Assembly: GCF_015070375.1 (NCBI RefSeq)
Contig: NZ_JADCLL010000008.1
Span: 124,001-188,000 of the forward strand
Length of the DNA stretch: 64,000 nucleotides
Reading direction: 5' to 3'
Source of the DNA: Nocardioides kribbensis
GTDB lineage: Bacteria; Actinomycetota; Actinomycetes; Propionibacteriales; Nocardioidaceae
The position numbers and the translations under genes are program-made. The first letter of the stretch is position 1. Each line of letters opens with the position of its first letter. The notes below the pieces were generated by a model that saw only the letters and a program-made list of their open reading frames with translations, did no database searches and was not told where the DNA came from. Of this stretch, positions 25,984 through 34,314 are shown piece after piece.

Positions 25984-26565
25984 TCAGAGCTCCGGCAGTG
26001 CGATGTGGGTGGCGCCGAGCAGGGCTCGATTGTTGCCGGAGTTCAGACGCCGGATGATGGTGAGGTGCCACGAGTGTTCGCCGGTGGTTCCCGATGCCTG
26101 GAGGATGATGCGGCTTTCGGGGTCCCGGGTGACCGCGCCGCTGACACAGTCGTGTGCGCCAAGGATGTGGATGGTGCCGCTCAAGTCGATCGATGTGATT
26201 GTGTCGGCGTTCACGGTGTCGACGAGGTCTCGCAGGGAGCGCACAGCCATCGCGTCCACGTACCTGTTGCCGCCGGGGTAGGGGCTCCATCGGTCCTGGA
26301 CAGCGATCTCGCCATGTTGAGGGAAGCGGGCAGTTGTCTCGTCGACGTACCAGCACAGATCACCGGTCGTGAGCCGGACCGTCGCGCGGTTGTCGTCCCA
26401 TGTGACGAGGAGCGGATCAGCGGGAACTCCGTAGAAGCCTCGAAACTGCGCGACGACCGCGCGCGCGGCTCCCAAGGGCACGGGCCTCGGGCGCCACTCC
26501 TCATAGGGCAAGGGTGGCGAATTCTGGCTGGCTCCGTCGTCCCACTCGAGAGTCCATGTGTCCAT
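25984..26565 (-). CDS. Hypothetical soluble protein (193 aa)
   Basis: ATG at 26565 (MDTWTLEWDDGASQNSPPLP) chosen; an ATG at 26622 would add 19 residues. Contains RAVVAQFRGFYGVPADPLLVTWDD and DTVNADTITSIDLSGTIHILG. There is no signal or membrane segment. The style resembles small immunity-like or DUF proteins of actinobacteria, but no family is recognised. Confidence 0.6.
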   Translation of the reverse strand: MDTWTLEWDDGASQNSPPLPYEEWRPRPVPLGAARAVVAQFRGFYGVPADPLLVTWDDNRATVRLTTGDLCWYVDETTARFPQHGEIAVQDRWSPYPGGNRYVDAMAVRSLRDLVDTVNADTITSIDLSGTIHILGAHDCVSGAVTRDPESRIILQASGTTGEHSWHLTIIRRLNSGNNRALLGATHIALPEL

Positions 26566-26622
26566 CGTTGGGAAGATGCCTTTCCACCCAACGCGGGTGC
26601 ACGTCATGCAGAAAATCGGCAT

Positions 26623-27170
26623 GGCTTCTAGGGGTGGATAGCGTCTGCAGCACGATCGGGTGACGGGTCACCCCTGTGACCGGATGGTGAAGCAGATCCG
26701 TAGGGCTGCTGCACGGATAGATGACATCTTGAAGTCCCTGCGGCTTGATTGGCCGGTTTATGCAACAGCCCGATCCAAACTCGCGTCGCGTGCGAGGTCC
26801 GATGACGGGTCTTGCGTGTCCCCGCCGCCTATTTCTCCGAGTTTGGCGAACTCCGTCCGAGACAGCGATGGCTTACAGCATGTCGTGATCATGCCGCGGC
26901 CGCTGATCGAGACGACTCCCGATCGCGCTTCCTGCCGGCGGCGCTGCGGGCGAGCTCCAAGTGGCTTGAACCGTCAGGGCGCTCACCGCTCGGCGCTGGT
27001 TCCGGGCGTCACTGAACCCAGGGGTGACGGCACCGTTCGAGTCGGTCCAGACGCCAGGGACGACCGCCCGCCTCGGTCGGTCGGTCGTCCCAAAAACGGC
27101 CTGTCAGACGCTCGACTCAGCGTGCCCGACCTTTGGCCGGACCGCGCACTCTTGGCGGCATAGGCGTGCG
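26623..27170. other. 548-bp gap with a 7-2-7 palindrome
   Basis: No convincing gene; a plus-strand frame (26660-27163) is Arg/Ser/Pro-rich and was rejected. A perfect inverted repeat gggtgac-gg-gtcaccc lies at 26658-26673, just upstream of the 193-aa gene on the minus strand, and could be an operator. Confidence 0.45.
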
Positions 27171-27578
27171 CTAGTCCGATCTGGCCCTAACGAGGTGAGC
27201 GATGTCAGCGGCAGCGGCATTGAGTGCTTCCCCCGCGTCCAGGCGGAGTTCGGCTTCCACACACCAACCGGTAGGCACCGCCGGCTCCCGGAGCAGCACT
27301 CTGAGATTCACATGGCCGTCGTGTGTGGCCTGAATGCGAAGGTCACCCTCGATGGATTCGTAGCACCGACTGCCGTTCCATCCTCGCCAGTCGGTGGCCA
27401 GTTCGTTGAAGTAGCGGGCCAGACTCGTGAACCCCTCGTACACCCGCCTTGTTGCGCGGAGATCCAGACCTTCCAGGGTGACGGTCAGGTATTGGGCCGG
27501 AACTGTCATCACCGGGTCCGAGTCCGGGACAGAGAAAATCATCTTCATCGGCCCCTCAGCCAAGACAACAGCGTCCAT
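27171..27578 (-). CDS. DUF6228-like protein (135 aa)
   Basis: ATG at 27578. The core YLTVTLEGLDLRATRRVYEG, the ARYFNELATDWRGWNGSRCYE segment and the EGDLRIQATHDGHVNLRVLLR region match what I recall of the actinobacterial DUF6228 family. Soluble, no signal peptide. Function is unknown. The family is usually found in accessory loci. Confidence 0.75.
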   Translation of the reverse strand: MDAVVLAEGPMKMIFSVPDSDPVMTVPAQYLTVTLEGLDLRATRRVYEGFTSLARYFNELATDWRGWNGSRCYESIEGDLRIQATHDGHVNLRVLLREPAVPTGWCVEAELRLDAGEALNAAAADIAHLVRARSD

Positions 27579-27700
27579 CCAAACAGCATGCCTGAGGGTT
27601 CTCGCTCATCGGTAGACGAGCGCGGTTCGAGGCACGCGCCGACGCGGTAATTCGGGCCAGGTCTGGTGACACCGCCTCGTGCAGCAGCCCCCTACGTCTG

Positions 27701-27820
27701 GCCATCGCGGTGTGGATCGAGCGGAGGTACCACCGCCAGCGCCCCCAGGACTCACTCGACGGGTTGACCCCCATCGAGTACGAGCACAAGATCACCACCA
27801 AGACCGCAGCTGCGGCCTAA
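27701..27820 (+). pseudogene. 3' end of an IS3-type OrfB transposase
   Basis: In frame from 27710: VWIERRYHRQRPQDSLDG then LTPIEYEHKITTKTAAAA and a stop. This is the standard C-terminus of IS3-family OrfB proteins (ending xDSLxGxTPxEYE). Nothing of the DDE catalytic part remains upstream, so it is a relic. It differs from the intact IS 1.1 kb downstream. Confidence 0.85.
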
Positions 27821-27895
27821 CCGAACCTGACACCAACGGCTGCATCACGCCCCTTGGCGGCAGCAAGATGCACTGAAACCACCCTGGGGGTCACC

Positions 27896-28588
27896 GTGAC
27901 AACACAGCCAAGAGTGACACTCGACGGCGTTGAGTTTGACGCCGGTTGCTTGTCCCTCGACGGCCGGCAGTTCCCGACCCAGTTTCGAGGTCGGCCCATC
28001 TCACGCGTGGACGGCCCGCCCGACGCATCAAGGGGTGCGGCTCCGAGCCACAGCTGGCGGCTGTTGAGCACGAACGCGCCGGGTGAAGCGGAGGCTGCCG
28101 CGTTCGGGGCTCCTGCAGAAGACGGGTCGGGCGATTGGTGGCTATTGCACCTCGTAAGACAGGGCGAGAGTTGGCGCGGGGTGATCGGGTGGCCTGAGGC
28201 TCCGCGGCTGGACCCAACGGCAGTAGGGCAACTGCTGAAGCTTGATCTGCTGATCCCTCGTCGAGAACGAGCCGTTGCTGATTTGCAGTCGGCAACCGCT
28301 GTGCTAACGCGCTACGACGGGGGCCCGGTCAGCCGTGCGGAGCTTGAGAAGACCCACGTGTTAGGCAGAGTGGCCCGCGAGGCAGACGGCTCCGGCTCGC
28401 CGGTCCATGCCCGAGTTGTCCTCAGTGGCTTCGGCCCGCAGCTGACTATCGACAAGTCAGGCGCGGGCCACTTGCCGGTTCAGTGGCTCGATGATATCGA
28501 CAATCTAGAACCGGGTCGATACGAGGCGTCCGCCGAGCTCGTTGGCTATAATCTGCAAAGCGCGCTAGTGCCTTTTGAGATTGGGTAG
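27896..28588 (+). CDS. Hypothetical protein (230 aa)
   Basis: GTG at 27896 preceded by GGGGG eight bases upstream; an ATG at 27854 is possible. Soluble, no signal. It contains GDWWLLHLVRQGESWRGVIGW, a helical RRERAVADLQSATAVL and a C-terminal beta region (YEASAELVGYNLQSALVPF). No family is recognised. Confidence 0.6.
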   Translation: MTTQPRVTLDGVEFDAGCLSLDGRQFPTQFRGRPISRVDGPPDASRGAAPSHSWRLLSTNAPGEAEAAAFGAPAEDGSGDWWLLHLVRQGESWRGVIGWPEAPRLDPTAVGQLLKLDLLIPRRERAVADLQSATAVLTRYDGGPVSRAELEKTHVLGRVAREADGSGSPVHARVVLSGFGPQLTIDKSGAGHLPVQWLDDIDNLEPGRYEASAELVGYNLQSALVPFEIG

Positions 28589-28750
28589 TTCCTTCGAGAT
28601 TGCCGGACTATTCGAGATGCGGGGCGTCCGTTCGAGCCAGCTGCTGGTCACCGACCAGCGTGCCCGCCTGCGACGTGGTTAGTGAGCAGTTGCTAACTGT
28701 CGTGACGAACCGCCTGAGGTTCACGCCCAGTCTGGTCTTCACGCCCGCGC
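28589..28750. other. Intergenic between hypothetical gene and long hairpin
   Basis: No gene. This spacer, together with the hairpin and bases 28792-28876, forms a 288-bp gap bordered on the right by the IS end. Confidence 0.5.
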
Positions 28751-28791
28751 CTTCGAGTCCGCCTTGGCACATTGCCACGGCGGACTCGAAG
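28751..28791. repeat. Long near-perfect hairpin (19-bp stem, 3-nt loop)
   Basis: cttcgagtccgccttggca and tgccacggcggactcgaag pair over 19 bp with one mismatch around cat. It lies 163 bp after the stop of the 230-aa gene and 85 bp before the IS. There is no T-run. It may be a terminator, a recombination hairpin or an RNA element. Strong as DNA or RNA structure in either strand. Confidence 0.7.
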
Positions 28792-28939
28792 CCTGTGGGC
28801 TGCTCGCGCTGTCCAGGGTGTGGGCCACTCTGCCCAGGTGACGCCACCCGGGCTGGCGGTTCGGACCCGCGCGGGTTGGACTTGACCCGCTCTGATGGAC
28901 ACCAGATTGTGAGCCGCAGGCTCACGAAGGAAGTCCGTT

Positions 28940-29236
28940 ATGGGCCGTCCATGGAAGTACCCAGCTGAGTTCCAGAGCGAGGCTGTTGGTCTGGTCTTGA
29001 CCACCGATAAGCCGATGGCCGAGGTCGCTCGCGACCTCGGGATCAACTACAAGACCCTCGGCGCCTGGGTCCGCAAGGAACGCGAGCAGAAGACGCTCGA
29101 CGCCCTGCCGGGCGCGCTCAGCGAACATGAGCGTCTCGAGTTGAAGCGGCTGCGCAAGGAGGTCGCCGACCTCAAGGTCGAACGCGACATCCTGCGCAAG
29201 GCAGCCGCCTATTTCGCCAAGGAGACGACCAGGTGA
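28940..29236 (+). CDS. IS3-family transposase OrfA
   Basis: 98 aa. HTH domain (EVARDLGINYKTLGAWVRKE) followed by a leucine-zipper-like coil (LELKRLRKEVADLKVERDIL) ending RKAAAYFAKETTR. It binds the IS ends and forms the fusion partner of OrfB. Preceded by GAAGGAAG. The stop overlaps OrfB's GTG by four bases. No A-rich slippery run is seen, so coupling or a different frameshift site is likely. Confidence 0.95.
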   Translation: MGRPWKYPAEFQSEAVGLVLTTDKPMAEVARDLGINYKTLGAWVRKEREQKTLDALPGALSEHERLELKRLRKEVADLKVERDILRKAAAYFAKETTR

Positions 29237-30099
29237 GCCGCTTCCGGTTCGTCTCCGAACACCACGAGTCCTACGGGATCAAGCGGCTCTGCCAGGTGCT
29301 CGGCGTGAGCCGATCGGGGTTCTACGCCTGGACCACTCGCGGCCCGTCCACGCACGCTCAGCGCGACGCCGAGTTGGCAGCGGTGGTCGTTGAGGTTCAC
29401 AGCCGTTCGCGGCGCACCTACGGCTCACCGCGGGTGCATGCCGAACTCGGTCGGCTTGGGCACCGCACCGGCCGCAAGCGGGTCGCGCGTCTGATGCGTG
29501 AGCACGGCCTGGTCGGCGCGCACTCCCGCCGAAGGTGGCGCACCGGGAAGCCGAACACCGCCTGGGCACCCGACCTCGTCGAACGCGACTTCAACCCCGC
29601 CCGCCGCGACCAGCTCTGGGCCGCCGATGTCACCCAGTTCCGCACCGACGAAGGCTGGCTCCACTTCGCCGGCGTCATCGACCTCCACTCACGTCGCGTC
29701 GTGGGCTGGGCCATGGGCACCACGCCAGACGCCGACCTCGTCATCGACGCGCTCGTGATGGCATTCGAACGACGGCGACCCGACCAGCGGATCATCCACC
29801 ACGCCGACCGCGGCGCGGCCTACACAAGCCTCGCCTTCGGCCAGCAGCTCGAACGGCTCGGGATCGCCGCCTCGTTCGGCTCCACCGGCAACGCCTTCGG
29901 CAACGCCGCGGTCGAGTCGACCTGGTCAGTCGTCAAGCGGGAACTGGCCTGGATCCACGGCCAGCACACCTGGCGAAGCCGGTACCTGCTGCGCTCGGCG
30001 ATCTTCGACTACGTCGAGGGCTTCTACAACACCACCCGCATCAAGCAGCGGCTCGGATACCGTTCACCCGCACAGTTCGAAGAGCAGGCCTCGGCCTGA
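29233..30099 (+). CDS. IS3-family transposase OrfB (DDE integrase)
   Basis: 288 aa, GTG at 29233. An HTH_21 region (RTYGSPRVHAELGRLGHRTGRKRVARLMRE) precedes the retroviral-type integrase core with Asp in WAADVTQF, Asp in HHADRGAAYTS and Glu in NAAVESTWSVVKREL, so the DDE triad is intact. C-terminus YNTTRIKQRLGYRSPAQFEE is typical. The element looks potentially active. Confidence 0.96.
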   Translation: MSRFRFVSEHHESYGIKRLCQVLGVSRSGFYAWTTRGPSTHAQRDAELAAVVVEVHSRSRRTYGSPRVHAELGRLGHRTGRKRVARLMREHGLVGAHSRRRWRTGKPNTAWAPDLVERDFNPARRDQLWAADVTQFRTDEGWLHFAGVIDLHSRRVVGWAMGTTPDADLVIDALVMAFERRRPDQRIIHHADRGAAYTSLAFGQQLERLGIAASFGSTGNAFGNAAVESTWSVVKRELAWIHGQHTWRSRYLLRSAIFDYVEGFYNTTRIKQRLGYRSPAQFEEQASA

Positions 30100-30131
30100 A
30101 AATCCGTGTCCACCGGAGCCGGTCAAGTCCA

Positions 30132-30205
30132 ATCTTCGCGTAGATGGCGATGGCGAGACTCGCGATGATGAAGATGGCGAAAGCCACCTGCTGCAAAGGG
30201 CGCAC
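30132..30205 (-). pseudogene. 26-aa membrane peptide, copy 2, interrupted by IS
   Basis: GTG at 30205 encodes MRPLQQVAFAIFIIASLA and then IAIYAK, matching copy 1 at 22632-22712. The frame then enters the IS right end and the terminal VVQR codons are lost. The sequence beyond the left IS end is not the continuation of this gene. Confidence 0.65.
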
Positions 30206-30829
30206 GTGAGACCCCCATGTCATTGCTCGATGTCGCCTCTGTGGGCCCCGATGCCATCGATGCAATCTAGCCGCGTGCAGCACCGACCGCGTCATGCAGT
30301 GCTGTCTCCGGCGGTTGAAGCAAGAAATACGGACCGAATCCCGTGGAGCTTGGCAGGCGTCGGCGACCGACCGCGTGGCATGACCGACAGAGCGCACCCT
30401 GCTGCTGCCACGTCTACGAGGGGAAAGATGAATCCTCGCGCGCGCATCTTGAGGGCCGGCTCAACCGTCAGACTTGCTACCTAACGGTGGATGCGGCGCG
30501 CGCACTACGCTGCGACTGTGGTCCATCCGAGTCGACGCCCTCGCGCCTGGATCCGGCGCGCAGGGGAGACTCGAATTGCTTCGGCGGAGTACCTGTGGTT
30601 CGGGGACGGATTTCTGTCACGCGGCGTCGGATCTGGACGTGTGGTCCCTTCTGCGCGCGGCATGGGCGGGCGATGCGTTCGCAAGCGGCCGAGTCGAAGA
30701 CCCGGGTGGCAACACCCGTGGAGACTGTGAGGTCAACTCTTGCGACCTTCGCGTGGCGAGGTGAAGCGGTCGCGATGATGCGAGCAATGCCGGGGTGTCG
30801 TCTTTGGCCAGGCGCATGGGAGTCGCCCA
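30206..30829. other. About 620 bp of probable decayed coding sequence
   Basis: Short protein-like stretches appear in different plus-strand frames (for example ASAEYLWFGDGFLS near 30577 and SDLDVWSLLRAAWAGDAF near 30629), suggesting a frameshifted gene. No start or full frame was found, so none is called. Confidence 0.4.
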
Positions 30830-31270
30830 GTGGCTGCTGAAGACGATCGGATCGCGTCGCGGGAGTTGGTTCTTGGCGCTGTCGAGGGGACGGAACCTAC
30901 TGGCGAAGTCCTCCTGAAGAGCGCTATCAGCGTGGCGTGGCTTTCAATGAACGCCGACTCCCGCATCATCGATGCCTTCCGTGAGGCATGGAAACCTCTC
31001 GCCGAGCAATCCGAGTGGCGCCGATGGAGTGCGGACAATTTGCAATCGCGAGGTGCAGTGCTCATCTTGTCTGTGCGTGATGACTTGGACTCGCGGAAAT
31101 TCCGGAAGACGCGCGACGGCGTCTCTGCTCATGTTCCGTTTTCGGAAGTTGCGGCGGCTGACGGTCGAGGCGAGCTTCACGGTTTCTATCGCGAGCTGAT
31201 TCGGGCAGTCTACGTAAAGTGGGCGGAGGGCCGCGCGTTGCCCGAGCCGCCGAAGCTTCCGAAACCATAG
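30830..31270 (+). CDS. Hypothetical protein (146 aa)
   Basis: GTG at 30830. Soluble, mixed alpha/beta: ISVAWLSMNADSRIIDAFREAW, WSADNLQSRGAVLILSVRDD, ending in a Pro/Lys tail. No family is recognised. Base composition is less extreme than that of the housekeeping genes. Confidence 0.6.
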   Translation: MAAEDDRIASRELVLGAVEGTEPTGEVLLKSAISVAWLSMNADSRIIDAFREAWKPLAEQSEWRRWSADNLQSRGAVLILSVRDDLDSRKFRKTRDGVSAHVPFSEVAAADGRGELHGFYRELIRAVYVKWAEGRALPEPPKLPKP

Positions 31271-31363
31271 GGTGGGAGGTGTCAACTAAGTTAGGGGTAG
31301 TCCCCAAACTCGATCTGGCGCCAAATCGAGACAACTAGACAGTTCGCCTAATGTGCCGTCGAG

Positions 31364-31801
31364 TCACCTCCGGACCGTTATGGCGTGTTTGCACTCACGC
31401 GAACCCGACTTGGTTGCGACCTTGCCTCGGATGGTCAGCGACTTCGTGCCACGACTGATGAGGCGACCGCTGGCCCATTCTCCGTCCTCGGCTCTTTGCG
31501 AGGACTCGATCGAGGCCGATGCCCCAGTGTCTGAGACCATCGTGAGTCGATAGGTCCACAACGCGTCGTGAGGTAGGTCAAGCCCCTTGATCCACGCAGC
31601 GACCCGGGCATCCCCTTGAACCTTCGTTACCAGGACGAGCCTGCCAGGTCCGTCACACTGCATCGCAACTGTTCGACGCGCCGCCCGGGGGCTCACTTCG
31701 TCGGGCATCGCGCCTACAGCTGTGCCGGTCGACGCGGTTGCAATGAGAACGGAAGCCACGACGACGGCCCTCCAGGTGGGCATCCGCGTCATTTTCTGCA
31801 T
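31364..31801 (-). CDS. Small secreted protein (145 aa)
   Basis: Signal peptide (RAVVVASVLIATASTGTAVGA) then a mature domain with two Cys (MQCDGPG and SRECKHA, near the ends), probably one disulfide, and beta-rich wording (RLVLVTKVQGDARVAAWIKG). No family is recognised. Confidence 0.7.
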   Translation of the reverse strand: MQKMTRMPTWRAVVVASVLIATASTGTAVGAMPDEVSPRAARRTVAMQCDGPGRLVLVTKVQGDARVAAWIKGLDLPHDALWTYRLTMVSDTGASASIESSQRAEDGEWASGRLISRGTKSLTIRGKVATKSGSRECKHAITVRR

Positions 31802-32267
31802 CGAAACTCCAAGGAATACTTCGAGTTTGGGGTCGCTGCGAGATGACCCATTGCCGCGTGTGACGCTTCCCGGCGTGTTCGGGAGGGCTTGGCGTCATCC
31901 GGCAGGTGCCGGTGCGCTCTGGTGAATGTAGTGCAGCGCGTCGGCCCTGGCTGGGACGAGGGTGTCGCCTGACTCGAAATCGTTCGGGTTCGACCCAGTC
32001 GACCCACGACATGTTCAATTTCGACCTGCTCGACATTGCGTGGGGTCGCCTATTTCGCCAGATCAGGCTCATCCTTGCAAGTCCCGACAGGGACTTGATC
32101 AGGACGTCGCCATCGACGTCGCCCATTGACCTAACCGGGGGGTCGACGCCGGCCTCGACGAGTTGGGCAGTCGACAAGACCGAGGTTCAAAGGCTGCGGG
32201 CGAGGCGCCGCGTTTCGGACCTGCTCGGCGCGGCAAACCCTGGCCCTAGCCGTCGAACCCCAGCACA
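31802..32267. other. Intergenic, nothing recognised
   Basis: 466 bp without a plausible gene or repeat on either strand. Confidence 0.45.
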
Positions 32268-32474
32268 ATGGCTCTCATGTCCGTGGTCGTCGCCCTGCTC
32301 GGGTCGGTGGCTCTCGTCGTCGTCGCGGCCCTCGTGGTCCTGACGAGCGCCGGCAGTCGCCGGCGGGGGGCCGGTTGGTCGGCGACGCTGGCCAGCGGCT
32401 TGCTGTTCCCGCTGGCCTGGGTGGTCTGGTACGTCCGGGACGAGCGTCCTCTCGCGCACTACCGCGGCCGGTAG
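32268..32474 (+). CDS. Small two-helix membrane protein (68 aa)
   Basis: ATG at 32268 (MALMSVVVALLGSVALVVVAALVVL), basic loop (SRRRGAG), second helix (LASGLLFPLAWVVWYV) and RDERPLAHYRGR tail. The topology is like small PLDc_N or DUF-type proteins but no motif supports a call. Confidence 0.65.
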   Translation: MALMSVVVALLGSVALVVVAALVVLTSAGSRRRGAGWSATLASGLLFPLAWVVWYVRDERPLAHYRGR

Positions 32475-32514
32475 CGCTGCTTGCCGCTCACGGCAGGTAC
32501 GGGTTGGCGTTCAC

Positions 32515-33232
32515 TCGACTACCAGGGCGGGCCAGCCTGACGACGCGGATCGCGCGCGGTTGCGCCGCCCTGGCGGCGCGGGCTGCCGCGTGCTCCCGCC
32601 AGGTCAACCAGGAGGCGAGTTCGTCCCAGGCGGGGTCGCTGGTGCGGCTCGCCAGCGTGGCCGTTGCCTCGGCGCGGGCCAGATCGAGGCCGTGGGTCGA
32701 GGCGAGGTCCTCGCAGACCAGCCGGGCCAGGCGCGGGTCGTGGAGGTGCTAGCCGTCGGCGTGGGCCAGGTGCTTGGCTGCGGTGGTGATGGTGTCGTGC
32801 TCGGCGGACCAGGCCACGACCAGCCAGACCATGTGGGCCACGCAGCGGGGTCGGTCCAGTCGAAGTAGACGCGCTTGGGGTGCGAGCCCCGCCGATGCGG
32901 TCGAGCAGCCGGTCCTTGATGTGGCCTTGTCCAGCCGTCGGCGTTGACCGAGCGTGGCGATGCGGGTGATGGGCTGGTAGAACCGGTCTCGGGGGCATCC
33001 GGCCTCGTCGCGGCAGTCTGGGCACGCCTGGGCGCCATAGCACGTGCAGGCGGCGGTGTTCTCGACCGTGGCCCAGGCTGGCGCTGGGCTCGGCCCAGTT
33101 GGCGTGCAGGCTGGTGACGCTCTTTGCCAGGTCGCCCCGTACCCGGGGGTCGTCGAGGAACTCGTGGCGTTGCCTCGCCTGAGCGGCGGGGACGCTGACG
33201 ACGAAGACGGGTAACCGCCAGCGCGCCGGCAT
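32515..33232 (-). pseudogene. Frameshifted gene X with a Cys motif (repeat family B, copy 2)
   Basis: Starts MPARWRLPVFVVSVPAAQAR at 33232 and can be followed through at least two frameshifts and one stop. After RVRGDLAKSVTSLHANWAEP, the frame changes to CTCYGAQACPDCRDEAGCPRD (a possible zinc-binding Cys cluster), then FYQPITRIATLGQRRRLDK. Later segments read HMVWLVVAWSAEHDTITTAA and HDPRLARLVCEDLAS. Intact length would be about 240 aa. Function is unknown. The 5' part is duplicated at 20444-20626. Confidence 0.7.
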
Positions 33233-33310
33233 GGAGCACCAGCAGCGCCGGGCAGGCGAGGGTCATCACGCCGAGCGATGCGAGGAAGAACCCGTCGTCA
33301 TCGGCGGCAT
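33233..33310 (-). pseudogene. 3' fragment of membrane gene Y (repeat family B, copy 2)
   Basis: Encodes DDDGFFLASLGVMTLACPAL and then LVLHAGALAVTRLRR, the C-terminal part of the gene intact at 20589-20816. Homology ends abruptly at about 33310. The stop codon is mutated, so the frame runs on into gene X. Confidence 0.7.
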
Positions 33311-33360
33311 CGCCCCCGCGGGGAGCGGCTTCCCCGGCGGTTGTGGGCCCGCCGTCGGAG

Positions 33361-33726
33361 TCAGTCGTCGGCGGCGTCGTCGAAGTGGGTCCGCGCCTGG
33401 GCGACCGCCTCGCGGTGCTCGACCGTCCACCGCAGGAGGGCCTCGATCGGCTCGCGGAGGGTCTTGCCCAGGGGAGTGATGTGGTAGCGGACCGCGACGG
33501 GACGGCTGCGCATCACCTCCCGGTCGACGATGCCGTTGCGCTCCAGTCGACGCAGGGTCGCCGTGAGCGACTTCTGGGTGACGGGGATCAGGCGCCGCAG
33601 TTCGTTGAAGCGCCGGGGTGCCTCGCACAGCTCCTCGAGCACCAGCACGGACCACGTGTCGAGCACCTGACCCAGCAGCTCGCGGTGCTCCGCGGTGACG
33701 ACGAGCCGGTCGGAGGTATCACTCAC
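33361..33726 (-). CDS. HxlR-family transcriptional regulator
   Basis: 121 aa. Winged HTH with the HxlR pattern: VLDTWSVLVLEELCEAPRRFNELRRLIPVTQKSLTATLRRLERNGIVDREV then VRYHITPLGKTL. There is no HxlR N-terminal cysteine, so it is probably not a thiol sensor. Divergent from the RidA-like gene, with an operator-like inverted repeat in between, so it probably controls that gene and itself. Confidence 0.93.
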   Translation of the reverse strand: MSDTSDRLVVTAEHRELLGQVLDTWSVLVLEELCEAPRRFNELRRLIPVTQKSLTATLRRLERNGIVDREVMRSRPVAVRYHITPLGKTLREPIEALLRWTVEHREAVAQARTHFDDAADD

Positions 33727-33761
33727 GACACCTAGGCTAGTTGAAGTGCCCTTTCGCTACC

Positions 33762-33780
33762 AGGTATCACTGCGATACCT
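33762..33780 (+). promoter_or_regulatory. Inverted-repeat operator between hxlR-type and ridA-type genes
   Basis: aggtatc-actgc-gatacct, a perfect 7-5-7 palindrome, lies 19 bp before the ATG at 33800 and 35 bp from the divergent ATG. A further half-site gaggtatc occurs at about 33713-33720 at the start of the regulator gene. It is the likely HxlR-type binding site. Confidence 0.75.
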
Positions 33781-33799
33781 ACTAGCCAGGAGCGCCACC

Positions 33800-34210
33800 A
33801 TGACAGTCAGACTTCTCGACCCCCGCGGAATGATGGAGCAGGAGGCCTACCACCACGTGGCCGTCGCTCGCGGCACCACGTGGGTCACCGTGGCGGGCCA
33901 GGTGGGTCGGCGCGGCGGTGAGGGGTCGGCGGAGGTGGGGGACCTCGCGACCCAGGTCGGGCAGGCGCTGCGCAACGTCGGTCTCGGCCTCGCCGGTGCC
34001 GGCGCCGGCTTCTCGGACGTGGTCAGGCTGACGTTCTACGTCACCCGGTGGTCCCCCGAGGACCTCCCCGCCTTCATGGGCGGGGTGCAGTCGGTCGCCG
34101 AGGAGCTCGGGTTGCCGATGCCGATGCCGCCGGCCTCGCTCATCGGGGTCGAGACGCTCTACGAGCCCGACGTCAGGGTCGAGGTCGAGGCGACCGCGGT
34201 GCTCGACTGA
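33800..34210 (+). CDS. RidA-family (YjgF/UK114) protein
   Basis: 136 aa from ATG 33800. VTVAGQVGRRGGEGSAEVGDLATQVGQALRNVGLGLAGAGAGFSDVVRLTFYV and a late VEVEATAVLD are typical of the RidA fold. Archetypal RidA hydrolyses reactive enamine/imine intermediates and needs an Arg near the C-terminus. Here the corresponding region is PDVRVEVEA with Arg present. It is probably regulated by the divergent HxlR protein and may detoxify a reactive metabolite. Confidence 0.88.
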   Translation: MTVRLLDPRGMMEQEAYHHVAVARGTTWVTVAGQVGRRGGEGSAEVGDLATQVGQALRNVGLGLAGAGAGFSDVVRLTFYVTRWSPEDLPAFMGGVQSVAEELGLPMPMPPASLIGVETLYEPDVRVEVEATAVLD

Positions 34211-34245
34211 ACGGTCTCGCCCAGGGTGGCGGGTGGACCCCGGCA

Positions 34246-34270
34246 ATGTTGATCTTGACGCCGTCAACAT
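34246..34270 (+). promoter_or_regulatory. Operator-like inverted repeat before MFS gene
   Basis: atgttga (34246-34252) and tcaacat (34264-34270) form outer arms, and ttgac-gcc-gtcaa (34255-34267) forms an inner palindrome, 45 bp before the MFS start. It is a likely site for the TetR protein encoded downstream in the same operon. Confidence 0.7.
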
Positions 34271-34314
34271 GGAGCGTCACGATGATGTTGCCACTGTCCA
34301 CACGAGGAGCCGCC

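Larger units (their letters stand above)
28877..30131 (+). mobile_element. Complete IS3-family insertion sequence (about 1255 bp)
   Basis: Bounded by inverted ends beginning tggacttgacc (left 28877) and ending ggtcaagtcca (right 30131). The match continues imperfectly for about 35 bp (left tggacaccagatt, right complement tggacacggattt). It holds OrfA and OrfB in coupled frames. No matching target-site duplication is visible (gcgggt on the left, atcttc on the right), which suggests rearrangement after insertion. The right end lies inside the second copy of the 26-aa peptide gene. Confidence 0.9.

Noticed and set aside
26660..27163. 167-codon plus-strand frame
   Set aside because: No ribosome site, composition not protein-like; treated as intergenic.
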